Position numbers and translations under genes: made by a program. A stretch of 64,000 nucleotides of DNA from Streptomyces sp. Tu 3180 (GTDB taxonomy: Bacteria; Actinomycetota; Actinomycetes; Streptomycetales; Streptomycetaceae): contig NZ_WOXS01000002.1 of the NCBI RefSeq assembly GCF_009852415.1, forward strand, positions 1,506,001 to 1,570,000. Reading direction: 5' to 3'. Position 1 is the stretch's first letter. The number at the start of each line of letters is the position of its first letter. Shown piece by piece: positions 33,850 to 42,157 of the stretch. The notes below the pieces were generated by a model. That model did no database searches, was not told where the DNA came from, and saw nothing but the letters and a program-made list of their open reading frames with translations.

Positions 33850-35214
33850 ATGGACGATCGAAAGAGGGCTGACGGCATGCACCGTGCGCTGTGTCCGGTC
33901 GAGACACTCTACGTGGGCCAGAGAAGCAGGGCCGTCCTCTCCTGCTCCCTGCGCGGGCGCGTCGACGTCGAGGCGCTGTCGGCCGCGTTCGACGCGGTGA
34001 CCGAGGAGAACCCGACGCTGCGCTCGCGCATCGTGCCGGACGGTACGGGTCACGCGCTGCGCCTCCTCGGGGAGGACGAGCGGCCCCGGCTGGTCACGCG
34101 CACCGGTGACGAGGACGAGGCCTACGCCGCCGAGCTGAACACGCCCCTGCCGGTCGGGGGGCCGCTGACCCGCGCCGTCCTGGTCAGCGCACCGGACGGC
34201 GACCGCCACCTGTTCGTGCTGCTGGTGGACCACACCGTCACCGACGGCCACAGCAGCATCGCCCTGCACAACGCGCTGTGGGACCGCTACCGGGCGCTGG
34301 TCGAGGGGGAGGGGACCGCGGCCGCGGCGGCCGCCGTGTCCGCGGAGCCGCACTGGCCGCAGCCCGTGAGCGCGTTGCTGCCTCCCGCCGACGAGGCCGA
34401 CACGGCCAAGTACCTGGACGGCCGCCTCGAGGAGGTGCGGCGGCACCCGGTCGAGCTCGTGCCGTACGACGTGCGGCCCGCGTCCGCCACCGGGCCCGGC
34501 CCGGGCGGGGACGGCTCCGGCGGCGGGCACATCGAGGTGTGCCGGCTGACCCTGGACACGGAGCGCACCGCACGTCTGCGCCGGGCGGCGCGGCAGTCGG
34601 GCGTCTCCGTGCACTCCCTGATCGCGGCGTCGCTGCTGACGGCGGCCAGGCGGCGCCTGGACGGTGACGGCCCCCGGACCCTCGGCTGCCTGTCCCCCGT
34701 CGACCTGCGGTCGCGGCTGTCCCCGCCGCTGCCCGCGTCGGTCATGGTGCCCGCGGTCACCACCCACCTGCAGACCCTGGAGGTGTCCGGGTCCCCGGAT
34801 CCGCTGGAACTGGCGCGCACCGTCCACGCCCGCCTGGGCGACTTCATCGCCCGCGGCGACCAGTTCCACGAGATGCGGATCACCCCGGAGATCCCCCGGA
34901 ACCCCACGCTGCAGCTGGCGACGGTGATCGCCACCAACATGGGTGTCGTCCCCGGCCCCCGGCTGCCGAGCGGGCTGCAGGCGGTCGACGTCCGCCTCGT
35001 GCCCGCCCGCGAGCAGTACTTCCCGCAGGCGGGGCGCAGCCCCCTCATGGCGTGCGTGGTCTCCTTCGAGGGCCGGCTCTCCATCGAGTTCCCGCACTAC
35101 ACGGCCTGTTTCAGCCCGTCCTTCACCGCGGCGTTCCGCGACGACGTCCTCCAGGGCCTCCTCGCCTTCGCGGACACCGCCCGGCCCGGGCACGCCCCCG
35201 CGGACCCCGCCTGA
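33850..35214 (+). CDS. antB: Condensation-fold acyltransferase (AntB)
   Basis: About 454 residues of the chloramphenicol-acetyltransferase/condensation superfamily (PapA-like). Catalytic motif VDHTVTDGHSS (H-x-x-x-D-G) near residue 125; the opening CPVETLYVGQRSRAVLSC and DAVTEENPTLRSRIV are family-like, and a second half with RLSIEFPHYTA follows. It transfers acyl groups from acyl-CoA to the C8 hydroxyl, the last step, and its looseness explains the range of C8 esters. ATG 33850 has GGAG seven bases before; ATG 33877 with GAGGG is an alternative. Followed 58 bases later by antA, divergent from antC. Confidence 0.93.
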   Translation: MDDRKRADGMHRALCPVETLYVGQRSRAVLSCSLRGRVDVEALSAAFDAVTEENPTLRSRIVPDGTGHALRLLGEDERPRLVTRTGDEDEAYAAELNTPLPVGGPLTRAVLVSAPDGDRHLFVLLVDHTVTDGHSSIALHNALWDRYRALVEGEGTAAAAAAVSAEPHWPQPVSALLPPADEADTAKYLDGRLEEVRRHPVELVPYDVRPASATGPGPGGDGSGGGHIEVCRLTLDTERTARLRRAARQSGVSVHSLIAASLLTAARRRLDGDGPRTLGCLSPVDLRSRLSPPLPASVMVPAVTTHLQTLEVSGSPDPLELARTVHARLGDFIARGDQFHEMRITPEIPRNPTLQLATVIATNMGVVPGPRLPSGLQAVDVRLVPAREQYFPQAGRSPLMACVVSFEGRLSIEFPHYTACFSPSFTAAFRDDVLQGLLAFADTARPGHAPADPA

Positions 35215-35272
35215 AGGCCGCCCCGCCCCCGGCTCACGCACACGCCCGGCCGCCGTGAGGAGTTCCTCCCGC

Positions 35273-35791
35273 ATGACCACCGTCAGCGCACCCCCCTCTC
35301 CCCTGACGCTGCTGCCCCGAGCCCAGGCGGGCGACGAGCACGCGATGAACCATCTGCTGACCGGCATCACGCCCTATGTCGCGCGCATCTGCCGGTCCAT
35401 CACCCACGACGACGGCGCCGACGCCACCCAGGAGGCGCTGCTCGCCATCTACCGCGGCCTGGGCACCCTGCGCGAACCGGCCGCCTTCTACGGCTGGGTG
35501 CGCTCGGTGACGGTCCGTGAGGCCGTCCGCGCGGCGAAGCGGTACGGCGAGGAACGGACCTGCTCGCACCTGGAGTCGAGACAGGAGACGAACCCGCTGG
35601 ACGCGGTGCACATCAGCGATGTGCTGGAGCGGCTGTCGCAGGCGCACCGGCAGGTCCTCACCCTGCGCGCCTACGGGCTCAACGAGGAGGAGATGGCCGA
35701 GGTGCTGTCCCTGCCCGTGGGGACCGTGCGCTCCCGGCTGTTCCGCGCCCGCCGCCGGTTCCAGGAGGCGTGGCAGCCCTCGGCCGCGTGA
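35273..35791 (+). CDS. antA: ECF-type RNA polymerase sigma factor (AntA)
   Basis: 172 residues. Region 2 (ARICRSITHDDGADATQEAL, with FYGWVRSVTVREAVR) and region 4 (LERLSQAHRQVLTLRAYGLN, MAEVLSLPVGTVRSRLFRAR) are clear; there is no anti-sigma neighbour and no N-terminal extension, so it is an orphan ECF factor. It drives antGF and the antH operon for starter-unit synthesis. The protein ends in WQPSAA; a terminal Ala-Ala mimics the SsrA tag, and in S. albus AntA is degraded by ClpXP through such an end. RBS GAGGAG about ten bases before the ATG. Probably co-transcribed with antB and, in known clusters, activated through the antB promoter. Confidence 0.95.
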   Translation: MTTVSAPPSPLTLLPRAQAGDEHAMNHLLTGITPYVARICRSITHDDGADATQEALLAIYRGLGTLREPAAFYGWVRSVTVREAVRAAKRYGEERTCSHLESRQETNPLDAVHISDVLERLSQAHRQVLTLRAYGLNEEEMAEVLSLPVGTVRSRLFRARRRFQEAWQPSAA

Positions 35792-35865
35792 GGCGGACGC
35801 CGGCCTCCCGCGGCGGCCGGCTCCCGGGCACGCGCCGGCGGACTCCGCCCGGGGCGCTGGGCCCG

Positions 35866-36417
35866 CTCCGGAGGGACGCGGGGCAGCCACCGGCCCGCGG
35901 CGAACACGCCGAGCGCGTGGGCGCGGGCCACCAGCGCGGGACGGTGGGGCGCGTCGGACCTCCGCAGCATCCGTCCGACGCGGTACTCGATCCCCTGACG
36001 GCTCAGCGGGAGACGGGAGGCCGGCTGCACCGTGGACTCGCCGCCGGCCGCTCCCTGCGGGACCTGTGCGTCGAGGGCGCTGAGCACCGGCCCCGTGGAT
36101 TCCCCCGCCCCGCCGCCCTTTTCCGGCCGGTGGACACCGGCTGCGGGGCGGAGAACGACGACCGGGCCGGCGAATTCTCCCGACGGGCCCCCGACGGCGG
36201 TGCCGGCCACTTCCGCGGAAAAGGTCCGGCCGGTGCCGTCGCGCCCCGTCACCCTTTCCGTGAAACGACGGCGACGGCCCTCGGAAAGGGCGGTGAACTG
36301 TTCCCGCGGACGGTTCGGCGCCTGCGCGTGGAGGGGGCCGAGGAGACGGCGCCCGCGTATCCCGGCCGCGCTCAGGCCGAATTTCCGGGCGAATTCGGGT
36401 TCCTCGGCCGTGACGAC
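35866..36417 (-). pseudogene. Degenerate PAS-LuxR family regulator (PimM/FscRI type)
   Basis: The minus strand encodes a recognisable PAS-LuxR protein: PAS part EPEFARKFGLSAAG, REQFTALSEGRRRRFTERV, GRTFSAEVAG and FAGPVVVLRPA, then HTH part LSALDAQVPQGAAGG, STVQPASRLPLSRQGIEYRV and LVARAHALGVFAAGRWLP. Functional relatives start about 25 residues earlier and carry Leu where this has Pro (QVPQG, VQPAS, RLPLS); three such changes in helices, a missing N-terminus and no stop before the frame runs into the antisense of antA point to decay. Regulators of this type control polyene clusters and, in S. albus, antimycin. Relation judged by remembered motifs. Confidence 0.6.
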
Positions 36418-36631
36418 CGGGTCCCCGGGGGGAGGCGTGGGCCGTGCAGGCACCCCGGGGTGCCGCGCCGGCCGGTGTGCCGTTCCCGGTGAGGTGCCGG
36501 TGGGCGGAGGGAGCCGGGCGCACGGCTCCCCTCTCCTTGCGGGGCGAAGCGCCGGACGCACTCGTGGTCACCACGGACGTACCGTCCTTCTTCCTGGGCG
36601 TGGGGGCTGGGAGACGCCCGAGCAGCCGCAC

Positions 36632-36753
36632 TTCGGCCGTCGGCTGAGAAGGCTCCGGCTGGAGCGGGGCATGAGCCGGGCGAACCTCGTCGGCGAGGGC
36701 GTGCCGACGGGGTACCCGTCACGCCTGGAGTCCGGTGAACGGCGCCCCACCGA
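36632..36753 (+). pseudogene. Fragment of an XRE-type helix-turn-helix gene
   Basis: Translation reads FGRRLRRLRLERGMSRANLV, then GEGVPTGYPSRLESGERRPTD, the N-terminal Xre/Cro-type helix-turn-helix of a common Streptomyces regulator family (usually about 400 residues with tetratricopeptide repeats). After RRPTD the sequence is Pro/Arg-rich noise and no regulator body follows before phzF. A Tyr-Pro pair sits where relatives have Tyr-Leu. Only about 40 residues remain. The interval 35792-36877 otherwise holds no intact gene. Confidence 0.5.
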
Positions 36754-36877
36754 TCCCGGCCGGCCGCCGCCCCCGGGTGACACCCCGCGCCGACGGTCCC
36801 GGCGGCCGGCACCGACCGGTCCAGTCCCCGCGCATTGGCCTTGGTCGCCGCTTCCCCCGAGCCCTTACGGTCGGGCC

Positions 36878-37687
36878 ATGCGGATTCGAATCGTCGACGC
36901 CTTCACCGACCGGCCCTTCGCCGGCAACCCCGCCGGGGTCCTGCTCCTGGACGCCTTCCCGGACGACCCCTGGCTGCAGAACGTCGCCCTGGAGGTCAAC
37001 CACGCCGAGACGGCCTTCGCCCATCCCCTCCCCGAGGGCGGCGAGGCCGACTGGGCGCTGCGCTGGTTCACCCCCGCCACCGAGGTCGCGATGTGCGGCC
37101 ACGCGACCCTGGCCACCGCGCACGTCCTGCACACCACCGGTGCGCACGAGGGGCCGGTGCGGTTCGCCACCCGCAGCGGCGTCCTCGTCGCCACCCCCGG
37201 CGAGGACGGCACCGTCACGCTGGACTTCCCCACCGCCCCGCTCACCGCGGTCGACGTTCCCGAGGGCGTCGCCGAGGCGCTGGGCGCCCGGCCGCGCACG
37301 GCCTTCGACACCGGCCCGAACGTCGGGGACCTGCTCGTCGAGCTCGCCGACGAACGGACCGTGCACGCCCTGCGGCCCGACCTCAAGGCCCTGACCGCCT
37401 ACTCCGAGCGCGGCGTCATCGCCACCGCCCGCGCCGAGAACCCCGCCCTGGGCTACGACTTCGTCTCCCGCTGCTTCTTCCCGAACGTCGGCATCGACGA
37501 GGACCCGGTCACCGGCAGCGCGCACACCGCTCTGGCCCCCTACTGGTCCGAACGCCTCGGCCGTCCCGCCCTCACCGGCCTCCAGGCCTCACCGCGCTCC
37601 GGGCGCGTGCGCACGGAGCTGCGCGGCGAGCGCACCCTGCTGAGCGGACGGGCCGTGACGGTCATCGAGGGCGATCTGCTGGTCTGA
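36878..37687 (+). CDS. PhzF-family epimerase/isomerase-like protein
   Basis: 269 residues with the two-fold PhzF (DapF-like) architecture. Opening RIRIVDAFTDRPFAGNPAGV, the acid-base Glu in NHAETAF, CGHATLATAHVL, and NVGIDEDPVTGSAHTALAPYW near residue 210. PhzF enzymes isomerise phenazine precursors; most homologues have unknown substrates. The ATG at 36878 begins exactly with the family's first strand; the open frame upstream is non-coding or belongs to the HTH fragment. It converges on the CPBP gene across a terminator. No phenazine genes are nearby. Confidence 0.88.
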   Translation: MRIRIVDAFTDRPFAGNPAGVLLLDAFPDDPWLQNVALEVNHAETAFAHPLPEGGEADWALRWFTPATEVAMCGHATLATAHVLHTTGAHEGPVRFATRSGVLVATPGEDGTVTLDFPTAPLTAVDVPEGVAEALGARPRTAFDTGPNVGDLLVELADERTVHALRPDLKALTAYSERGVIATARAENPALGYDFVSRCFFPNVGIDEDPVTGSAHTALAPYWSERLGRPALTGLQASPRSGRVRTELRGERTLLSGRAVTVIEGDLLV

Positions 37688-37700
37688 GCCCGGCACGACG

Positions 37701-37733
37701 ACGGGGGCGCGCGGCCGTGCCGCACGCCCCCGT
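37701..37733. terminator. Hairpin terminator between convergent phzF-like and CPBP genes
   Basis: Inverted repeat ACGGGGGCG / CGCCCCCGT with a 15-base GC-rich loop, located 14 bases after the phzF-like stop and 12 bases before the convergent stop at 37745. Confidence 0.65.
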
Positions 37734-37744
37734 TCCCGGGCGGC

Positions 37745-38545
37745 TCACGCCGTCGGGAGCCAGTCCACCCTGCCGGCCAGCAGCGCGTACCCCACGAACG
37801 CCCCGATGTCGAGCAGCGTGTGGGCGACCACCAGCGGCCCCACCCGGCCCCAGCGCCGGTAGAGGTACACGAACACCACGCCCATGACCATGTTGCCGAT
37901 GAACCCGCCGATGCCCTGGTAGAGGTGGTACGAGCCGCGCAGCACCGAACTGGCCGCCAGCGCGGCGCCCGGGGACCAGCCCAGCTGGTCCAGCCGGCGC
38001 AGCAGGTAGCCGACGACGACGACCTCCTCGAGGATCGAGTTCTGCATCGCCGAGAGGATCAGCACCGGGTACTTCCACCACACCTCGGGCAGCGCCTCCG
38101 GCACCACCGTGAGGTTGAAGCCGAGCCCGCGCATGGCCAGGTAGAACGCGATGCCGCTGCTGCCGATGACCGCCGCGACCGCCGCTCCGCGGCCGAGGTC
38201 GGACCAGGGCCGGGTGCGGTCGAAGCCGAGGGTGCGCAGCCCCGCTCCCTCGCGCAGCAGGAAGTGCGCGACGAGCGCCACCGGCACGAGCGCCGTGGTG
38301 ATCCCGAAGAGCTGCCAGGCCAGGTCCAGCCAGGGGCGGCCCGGGGCGGCCGAGGCGTTGAGCGTGGCCGCCTGGTCCTTCAGACCGCCCGGTTCGGTGA
38401 CCGAGCCGAGGAAACTGATCAGCGCGGACACGCCGCTCGCGCCGAGCGAGAGCGCGAGCACGAGCAGCGTCTCGTTGCGGAGCGTCGTCCGCGAGAGTCC
38501 GCGCTCAGGATACGAATCGGCCACCGGGCCCGCCTCCGCCTGCAC
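37745..38545 (-). CDS. CPBP-family intramembrane metalloprotease-like protein
   Basis: About 266 residues with six to seven hydrophobic segments. The abortive-infection/CPBP motif is SILEEVVVVGYLLRRL (Glu-Glu), followed by SYHLYQG and HTLLDIGAF, the likely metal-ligand histidines. The family includes CAAX prenyl protease homologues; the bacterial substrates are mostly unknown. The GTG at 38545 (VQAEAGPVADS) has GGAGG five bases upstream; a GTG at 38557 is an in-frame alternative. A perfect palindrome typical of a TetR operator lies just upstream. Confidence 0.85.
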   Translation of the reverse strand: MQAEAGPVADSYPERGLSRTTLRNETLLVLALSLGASGVSALISFLGSVTEPGGLKDQAATLNASAAPGRPWLDLAWQLFGITTALVPVALVAHFLLREGAGLRTLGFDRTRPWSDLGRGAAVAAVIGSSGIAFYLAMRGLGFNLTVVPEALPEVWWKYPVLILSAMQNSILEEVVVVGYLLRRLDQLGWSPGAALAASSVLRGSYHLYQGIGGFIGNMVMGVVFVYLYRRWGRVGPLVVAHTLLDIGAFVGYALLAGRVDWLPTA

Positions 38546-38563
38546 ACCTGCCTCCACATCACC

Positions 38564-38576
38564 GATCGGTCCGATC
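38564..38576. promoter_or_regulatory. Palindromic operator candidate upstream of CPBP gene
   Basis: GATCGGTCCGATC is a perfect 13-base palindrome 19 bases before the CPBP start codon, within the probable promoter. TetR-type repressors often bind such GATCGG dyads. No regulator gene adjoins, so a distant repressor would be needed. Identified by symmetry only. Confidence 0.4.
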
Positions 38577-38625
38577 AGTATGGGGGCAGCCGCTGTGCGC
38601 CCGGCCGGCGGTCCGCGGGGAGCGG

Positions 38626-40143
38626 TCAGACCGCCGGTACCGGTTCCGGCAGGCCCACCGGCCAGGTGTGCACCGGATCGCCCTGCTGCGTCAGCTCGCG
38701 GTAGCGGCGGGTGGTGGCGGCCAGCGCGGCCTCACGGCCGAGTCCCAGGTCCAGGGCCCGGTGGAAGGTCGCGGACTGCCAGGTCGCGCCGTTCACCCGG
38801 CGCCGGCACCGCTCCTCGATCACCCCGAGGTACAGGTCGCGGTCGGCGGGCTCGATGCCCCACGCGTCCAGTCCGGCCTCGGCGAGCGGCAGCAGCTCGT
38901 CGCGGACGAGGGTGACCGCGTCCACCTCGGCCGTACCGCCGTAGCGGCCGCGCCGGGGCCAGGTGAGGCGGGCGTCGATGCCGTCCTTGCAGGCGGCGTC
39001 GAAGTTGGCGGCGGCCGCCTCGAAGGGCAGCCGGCTCCACACCGGCCGGCTGTCCTCGGCGAGGGCGCGGACCACGCCGTAGTAGAAGGCCGCGTTGGCG
39101 ATGACGTCGGTGACGGTGGGTCCCGCGGGCAGCACGCGGTTCTCCACCCGCAGGTGCGGGACACCGTCGGCGATGCCGTAGACCGGGCGGTTCCACCGGT
39201 AGATGGTGCCGTTGTGCAGGACGAGTTCGGCGAGGGTGGGGACGCCGCCCTCCTCCAGCACCCGGAGGGGGTCCTCGTCGTCGCAGATCGGCAGCAGGGC
39301 CGGGAAGTAGCGCAGGTTCTCCTCGAAGAGGTCGAAGGCCGAGGTGATCCACCGCTCCCCGAACCAGGTGCGCGGCCGCACCCCCTGGGCTTGGAGCTCG
39401 GGCGGACGGGTGTCGGTGGACTGCTGGAACAGCGGCGGCCTCGACTCGCGCCACAGTTCACGGCCGAAGAGGAAGGGGGAGTTGGCGCCCACGGCGATCT
39501 GGGCGGCGGCGACGGCCTGCGCCGCGTTCCACACGTCGGCGAAGCGGTCCGGGGTGACCTGGAGGTGCAGCTGCACGGAGGTGCAGGCGGCCTCGGGCGC
39601 GATGGACTTCGAGGTGCAGCTGAGGTGCTCCACCCCGTCGATGTCGAGCTTGAAGTCCTCACCGCGCGCGGCCACGATCTGGTCGTTGAGCAGGGTGTAG
39701 CGGTCGACGGCGGAGAGGTTCGAGGAGACCAGGTCGTCCCGGTCCAGTGTCGGCAGGATGCCGATCATCACGATGCCCGCGTCGACCTCGCCGGCTTTTC
39801 GGTCGGCGTAGCCGAGCGAGGTCCGCAGTTCCTCGTCGAGCCGGTCGAATACCCGCCCGCCCAGACGGTGGGGGGCGATGTTGACTTCCAGGTTGAACAT
39901 GGCGAGTTCTGTTTGGAAATCCCGGCTCGCGATGCGTTCGAGGACTTGCGCGTTCAACATTTTCGGCATGCCGTCGGCGCCCGCGAGATTCAATTCGATC
40001 TCCAGCCCCATGAGGTTCTTGGGGCGGTCGAACCGCTTCTCCGCCAGGAGTCGCTCCAAGCCCGTCAGACACTTGCGGAGCTTGTCGCGGTAGCGCTGGC
40101 GATCGGACAGGTCGAACTGACCCGCCACGACCTTCTCCCCCAT
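38626..40143 (-). CDS. Glutamate-cysteine ligase (GCS2-like) family protein
   Basis: 505 residues of the carboxylate-amine ligase superfamily. LMGLEIELNLAGADG near residue 47 and the metal/ATP-site-like AMFNLEVNIAPHRLGG near 80 are visible; VENRVLPAGPTVTDVIANAAF near 330 gives a second metal-site region. Members ligate glutamate to cysteine or related amines; in Streptomyces, which make mycothiol, the product is not certain. The ATG at 40143 is preceded by AAGGGTCC-rich sequence and starts the conserved N-terminus (MGEKVVAGQFDLSDRQ); the open frame to 40251 has no further support. Confidence 0.82.
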   Translation of the reverse strand: MGEKVVAGQFDLSDRQRYRDKLRKCLTGLERLLAEKRFDRPKNLMGLEIELNLAGADGMPKMLNAQVLERIASRDFQTELAMFNLEVNIAPHRLGGRVFDRLDEELRTSLGYADRKAGEVDAGIVMIGILPTLDRDDLVSSNLSAVDRYTLLNDQIVAARGEDFKLDIDGVEHLSCTSKSIAPEAACTSVQLHLQVTPDRFADVWNAAQAVAAAQIAVGANSPFLFGRELWRESRPPLFQQSTDTRPPELQAQGVRPRTWFGERWITSAFDLFEENLRYFPALLPICDDEDPLRVLEEGGVPTLAELVLHNGTIYRWNRPVYGIADGVPHLRVENRVLPAGPTVTDVIANAAFYYGVVRALAEDSRPVWSRLPFEAAAANFDAACKDGIDARLTWPRRGRYGGTAEVDAVTLVRDELLPLAEAGLDAWGIEPADRDLYLGVIEERCRRRVNGATWQSATFHRALDLGLGREAALAATTRRYRELTQQGDPVHTWPVGLPEPVPAV

Positions 40144-40703
40144 CGAAGGGTCCCTCCTCGGATGGGCGGACCGAAGAACGGCCGCCGGGGTTCTGGTGCA
40201 CAAGGGAGGATGCCCCGCCGATGCGATCGATAACGCCCCGGACGGACCCATCGGCCGCTACGCTGGTGGGAGGTGACCAGTGGCACATTCACGAGGCATG
40301 GAACGCGGCGGGCGTTACGGGGCCACGACGAACTCGTGAAAAACGCCGATGGCAATGAGCCGACCGCTCCGCGGTCGTTTTCCGAGGTCATCGCCGCACA
40401 CCCCACCTGGAATCGGGATGATTTTCGCATTTCACCGGCGAAAAGTACCCTTGTTTCACCGGTCGAAAACAGCTAGCCGAAACACAGCCCGAACACGCGT
40501 CGTATAAACTTCGTGCACAAGGCAGAAGGTTGGCGCCCACGGTCGAGCGATCCAGTCGACGAGGTGATGTGGCGGCAGGCCTCACCCCCACCTCTCGCGC
40601 TCGGACCCCCGGCCCCTGCCTCTCTGGCCTTCGCGAGCTGACAGCGCCGTCCGCCCCGCCCCGCCCTCGCGCCACTGTGCCTTCGAATGAGAGGCGACCC
40701 ACC
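40144..40703. promoter_or_regulatory. 560-base intergenic region with paired TTTCACCGG repeats
   Basis: No gene is supported here. Two copies of TTTCACCGG-n-CGAAAA sequence (40430-40444 and 40454-40469) are repeated 24 bases apart, each nearly palindromic (TTTC...GAAA). Further on, a possible -10 box TATAAACT lies at 40504-40511, about 195 bases before the next start codon. The divergent genes on each side could both be controlled from here. Function of the repeats is unknown. Confidence 0.4.
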
Positions 40704-41288
40704 ATGCCGCTGCATGTCCCTCCGGCTCCCGCGCCCGCACTGCGTTCCGTCCTGACCGCGCTCTCCTCCCCGACCGCGGTCAGCGAAGCCCGAACCCCCT
40801 CCCTGCTCGGCGCGCGGGGACCCGCCTCGCCCGAGCTGCCCCTGCCCGTGCACGTCCTGGACCGGATCACCGCCGAGGGCGTGTCCGCGACGCGACTGGC
40901 CGGGTGGCGTTTCCTGATCCGCTGCGGTGATCGCGCCGTGGCCGCCGCGGACACCGTGCTCACCCCCGACGGCTGGGCCTTCTCCCGCTTCTTCGAGGGC
41001 CCCTACGTCGCCTCCACCGAGCTCGCGCTGCGCCAGGCCGAGGCGGTGTCCCAGCCGTACCAGCCCCGGCTGCTGTCGCTCCCCGGCCTCTACATGCTGG
41101 CGCTCTGGCTGCACGGCGACCCCGCCGCGGACCCGGCCACCGGGCATCCGGCCGCCACCGACCTGCTCGTCCCGCTCGCCCCCGCACCGCCCGGGATCGC
41201 GGCCCACCGCCCGCACCGGGTCGCCGAACTGCTCCCGGTGCTGACCCTCCGGGCGGCTCCCACCCGGCTGCTCGGCTCCCCCGCCTGA
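40704..41288 (+). CDS. Hypothetical protein, unrecognised
   Basis: 194 residues with no family I recognise. The N-terminus (about 50 residues) is Pro/Ala-rich. The middle, VHVLDRITAEGVSATRLAGW to AFSRFFEGPYVAS, looks like a compact soluble domain, and FLIRCGDRAVAAADTVLTPD suggests beta strands. No signal peptide or membrane segment. ATG 40704 is preceded by GAGAGGCGACC. It stands alone and ends at a hairpin terminator. The even amino-acid distribution and third-position GC suggest a real gene. Confidence 0.65.
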   Translation: MPLHVPPAPAPALRSVLTALSSPTAVSEARTPSLLGARGPASPELPLPVHVLDRITAEGVSATRLAGWRFLIRCGDRAVAAADTVLTPDGWAFSRFFEGPYVASTELALRQAEAVSQPYQPRLLSLPGLYMLALWLHGDPAADPATGHPAATDLLVPLAPAPPGIAAHRPHRVAELLPVLTLRAAPTRLLGSPA

Positions 41289-41308
41289 CGCCCCGCGCGA
41301 TCCGGCTC

Positions 41309-41350
41309 CGCGTCCCCCGCCGCCCGTGCTCCCGGACGGCGGGGGACGCG
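41309..41350. terminator. Hairpin terminator
   Basis: A 14-base inverted repeat, CGCGTCCCCCGCCG and its perfect complement, with a 14-base loop, 20 bases after the preceding stop codon. The following 360 bases to the DUF5999 gene hold no supported gene; a possible promoter for that gene lies within. Confidence 0.75.
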
Positions 41351-41713
41351 CAGGTCCCCGCCCCTTTCCCGGCTCCTCCCGCGCCGCCCCTGCCACGCAC
41401 GCCGATCGTTCTCGTGCGGGCGCCGAAGGGCCCCCGCCGGCCGGAGGACTCCCCGCGCCGCCTGACTAGCCCCATCCGGCCACGTCGAACCACCCGAAGT
41501 GACCGTGCAGTTGAGCTGAACCGTCCGCGCGGGTGACGCGTCATCAACCTGTGAGGAGCGGTGCCGCGAAATCCCTGCGGATCGTCGCCCGCGGGGCAAC
41601 ACTGGTTTCCGACCGACCTATCACAACGGGGGGCGGCCATGAACGAAGCTTCACGCCGCGGAACTGACACGACAGCCATCCCACAGGTCACCACAGAGCG
41701 AGAGATCCCACCC

Positions 41714-41914
41714 ATGTGCCAGCACCAGCCACCGTGCCCCTCAGCCGATTCCGCCGACCGGGAGTCCGCCCGTCTCGTGGCGCACCACCCGGAGCAGGGA
41801 TGGAGCCTGCTGTGCAACGGTGTCGTGCTCTTCGAGGACACCGGTGAGCTCCTGCCCGACGGCAGGATCATCGCCCCGCAGCGCCCCCGGGGCGCCCGCC
41901 TGACCACCGCCTGA
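41714..41914 (+). CDS. Small Cys-containing protein, DUF5999-like
   Basis: 66 residues: an opening MCQHQPPCPSADSADRESAR with Cys at 2 and 8, then LVAHHPEQGWSLLCNGVVLF and a DTGELLPDG turn. This matches a small conserved Streptomyces family (DUF5999, recalled by sequence) of unknown function. The Cys/His spacing suggests metal binding. ATG 41714 begins the conserved block; an upstream ATG at 41639 with a G-rich ribosome binding site would add 25 polar residues. Confidence 0.7.
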   Translation: MCQHQPPCPSADSADRESARLVAHHPEQGWSLLCNGVVLFEDTGELLPDGRIIAPQRPRGARLTTA

Positions 41915-42157
41915 GCACGGCCGGGCGCGGCGGGGCCCGCCCCGGGGACACGAGGGGCCGGACCGCAGGAGCTCCTGTGGACCGGTCCCGACGCGTGTCC
42001 GGGGTGCGTCACTCACCGTAGCCCGGCGCACGGCCGGGGTGACGGCCGGCCGCACCGGCCCCCTGCGCGCGGAGTTCACCGGCGGCGCCTTCCCCGGGCG
42101 TCCGCTTTCCGGAAGACTCCTGGAAGTTCCGCGGGTCCCCGTCACGGAGGTGGGCAA

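Noticed and set aside
36032..36877. Upstream extension of the phzF-like frame
   Set aside because: The PhzF domain starts exactly at ATG 36878; the upstream part is noise plus an HTH fragment.
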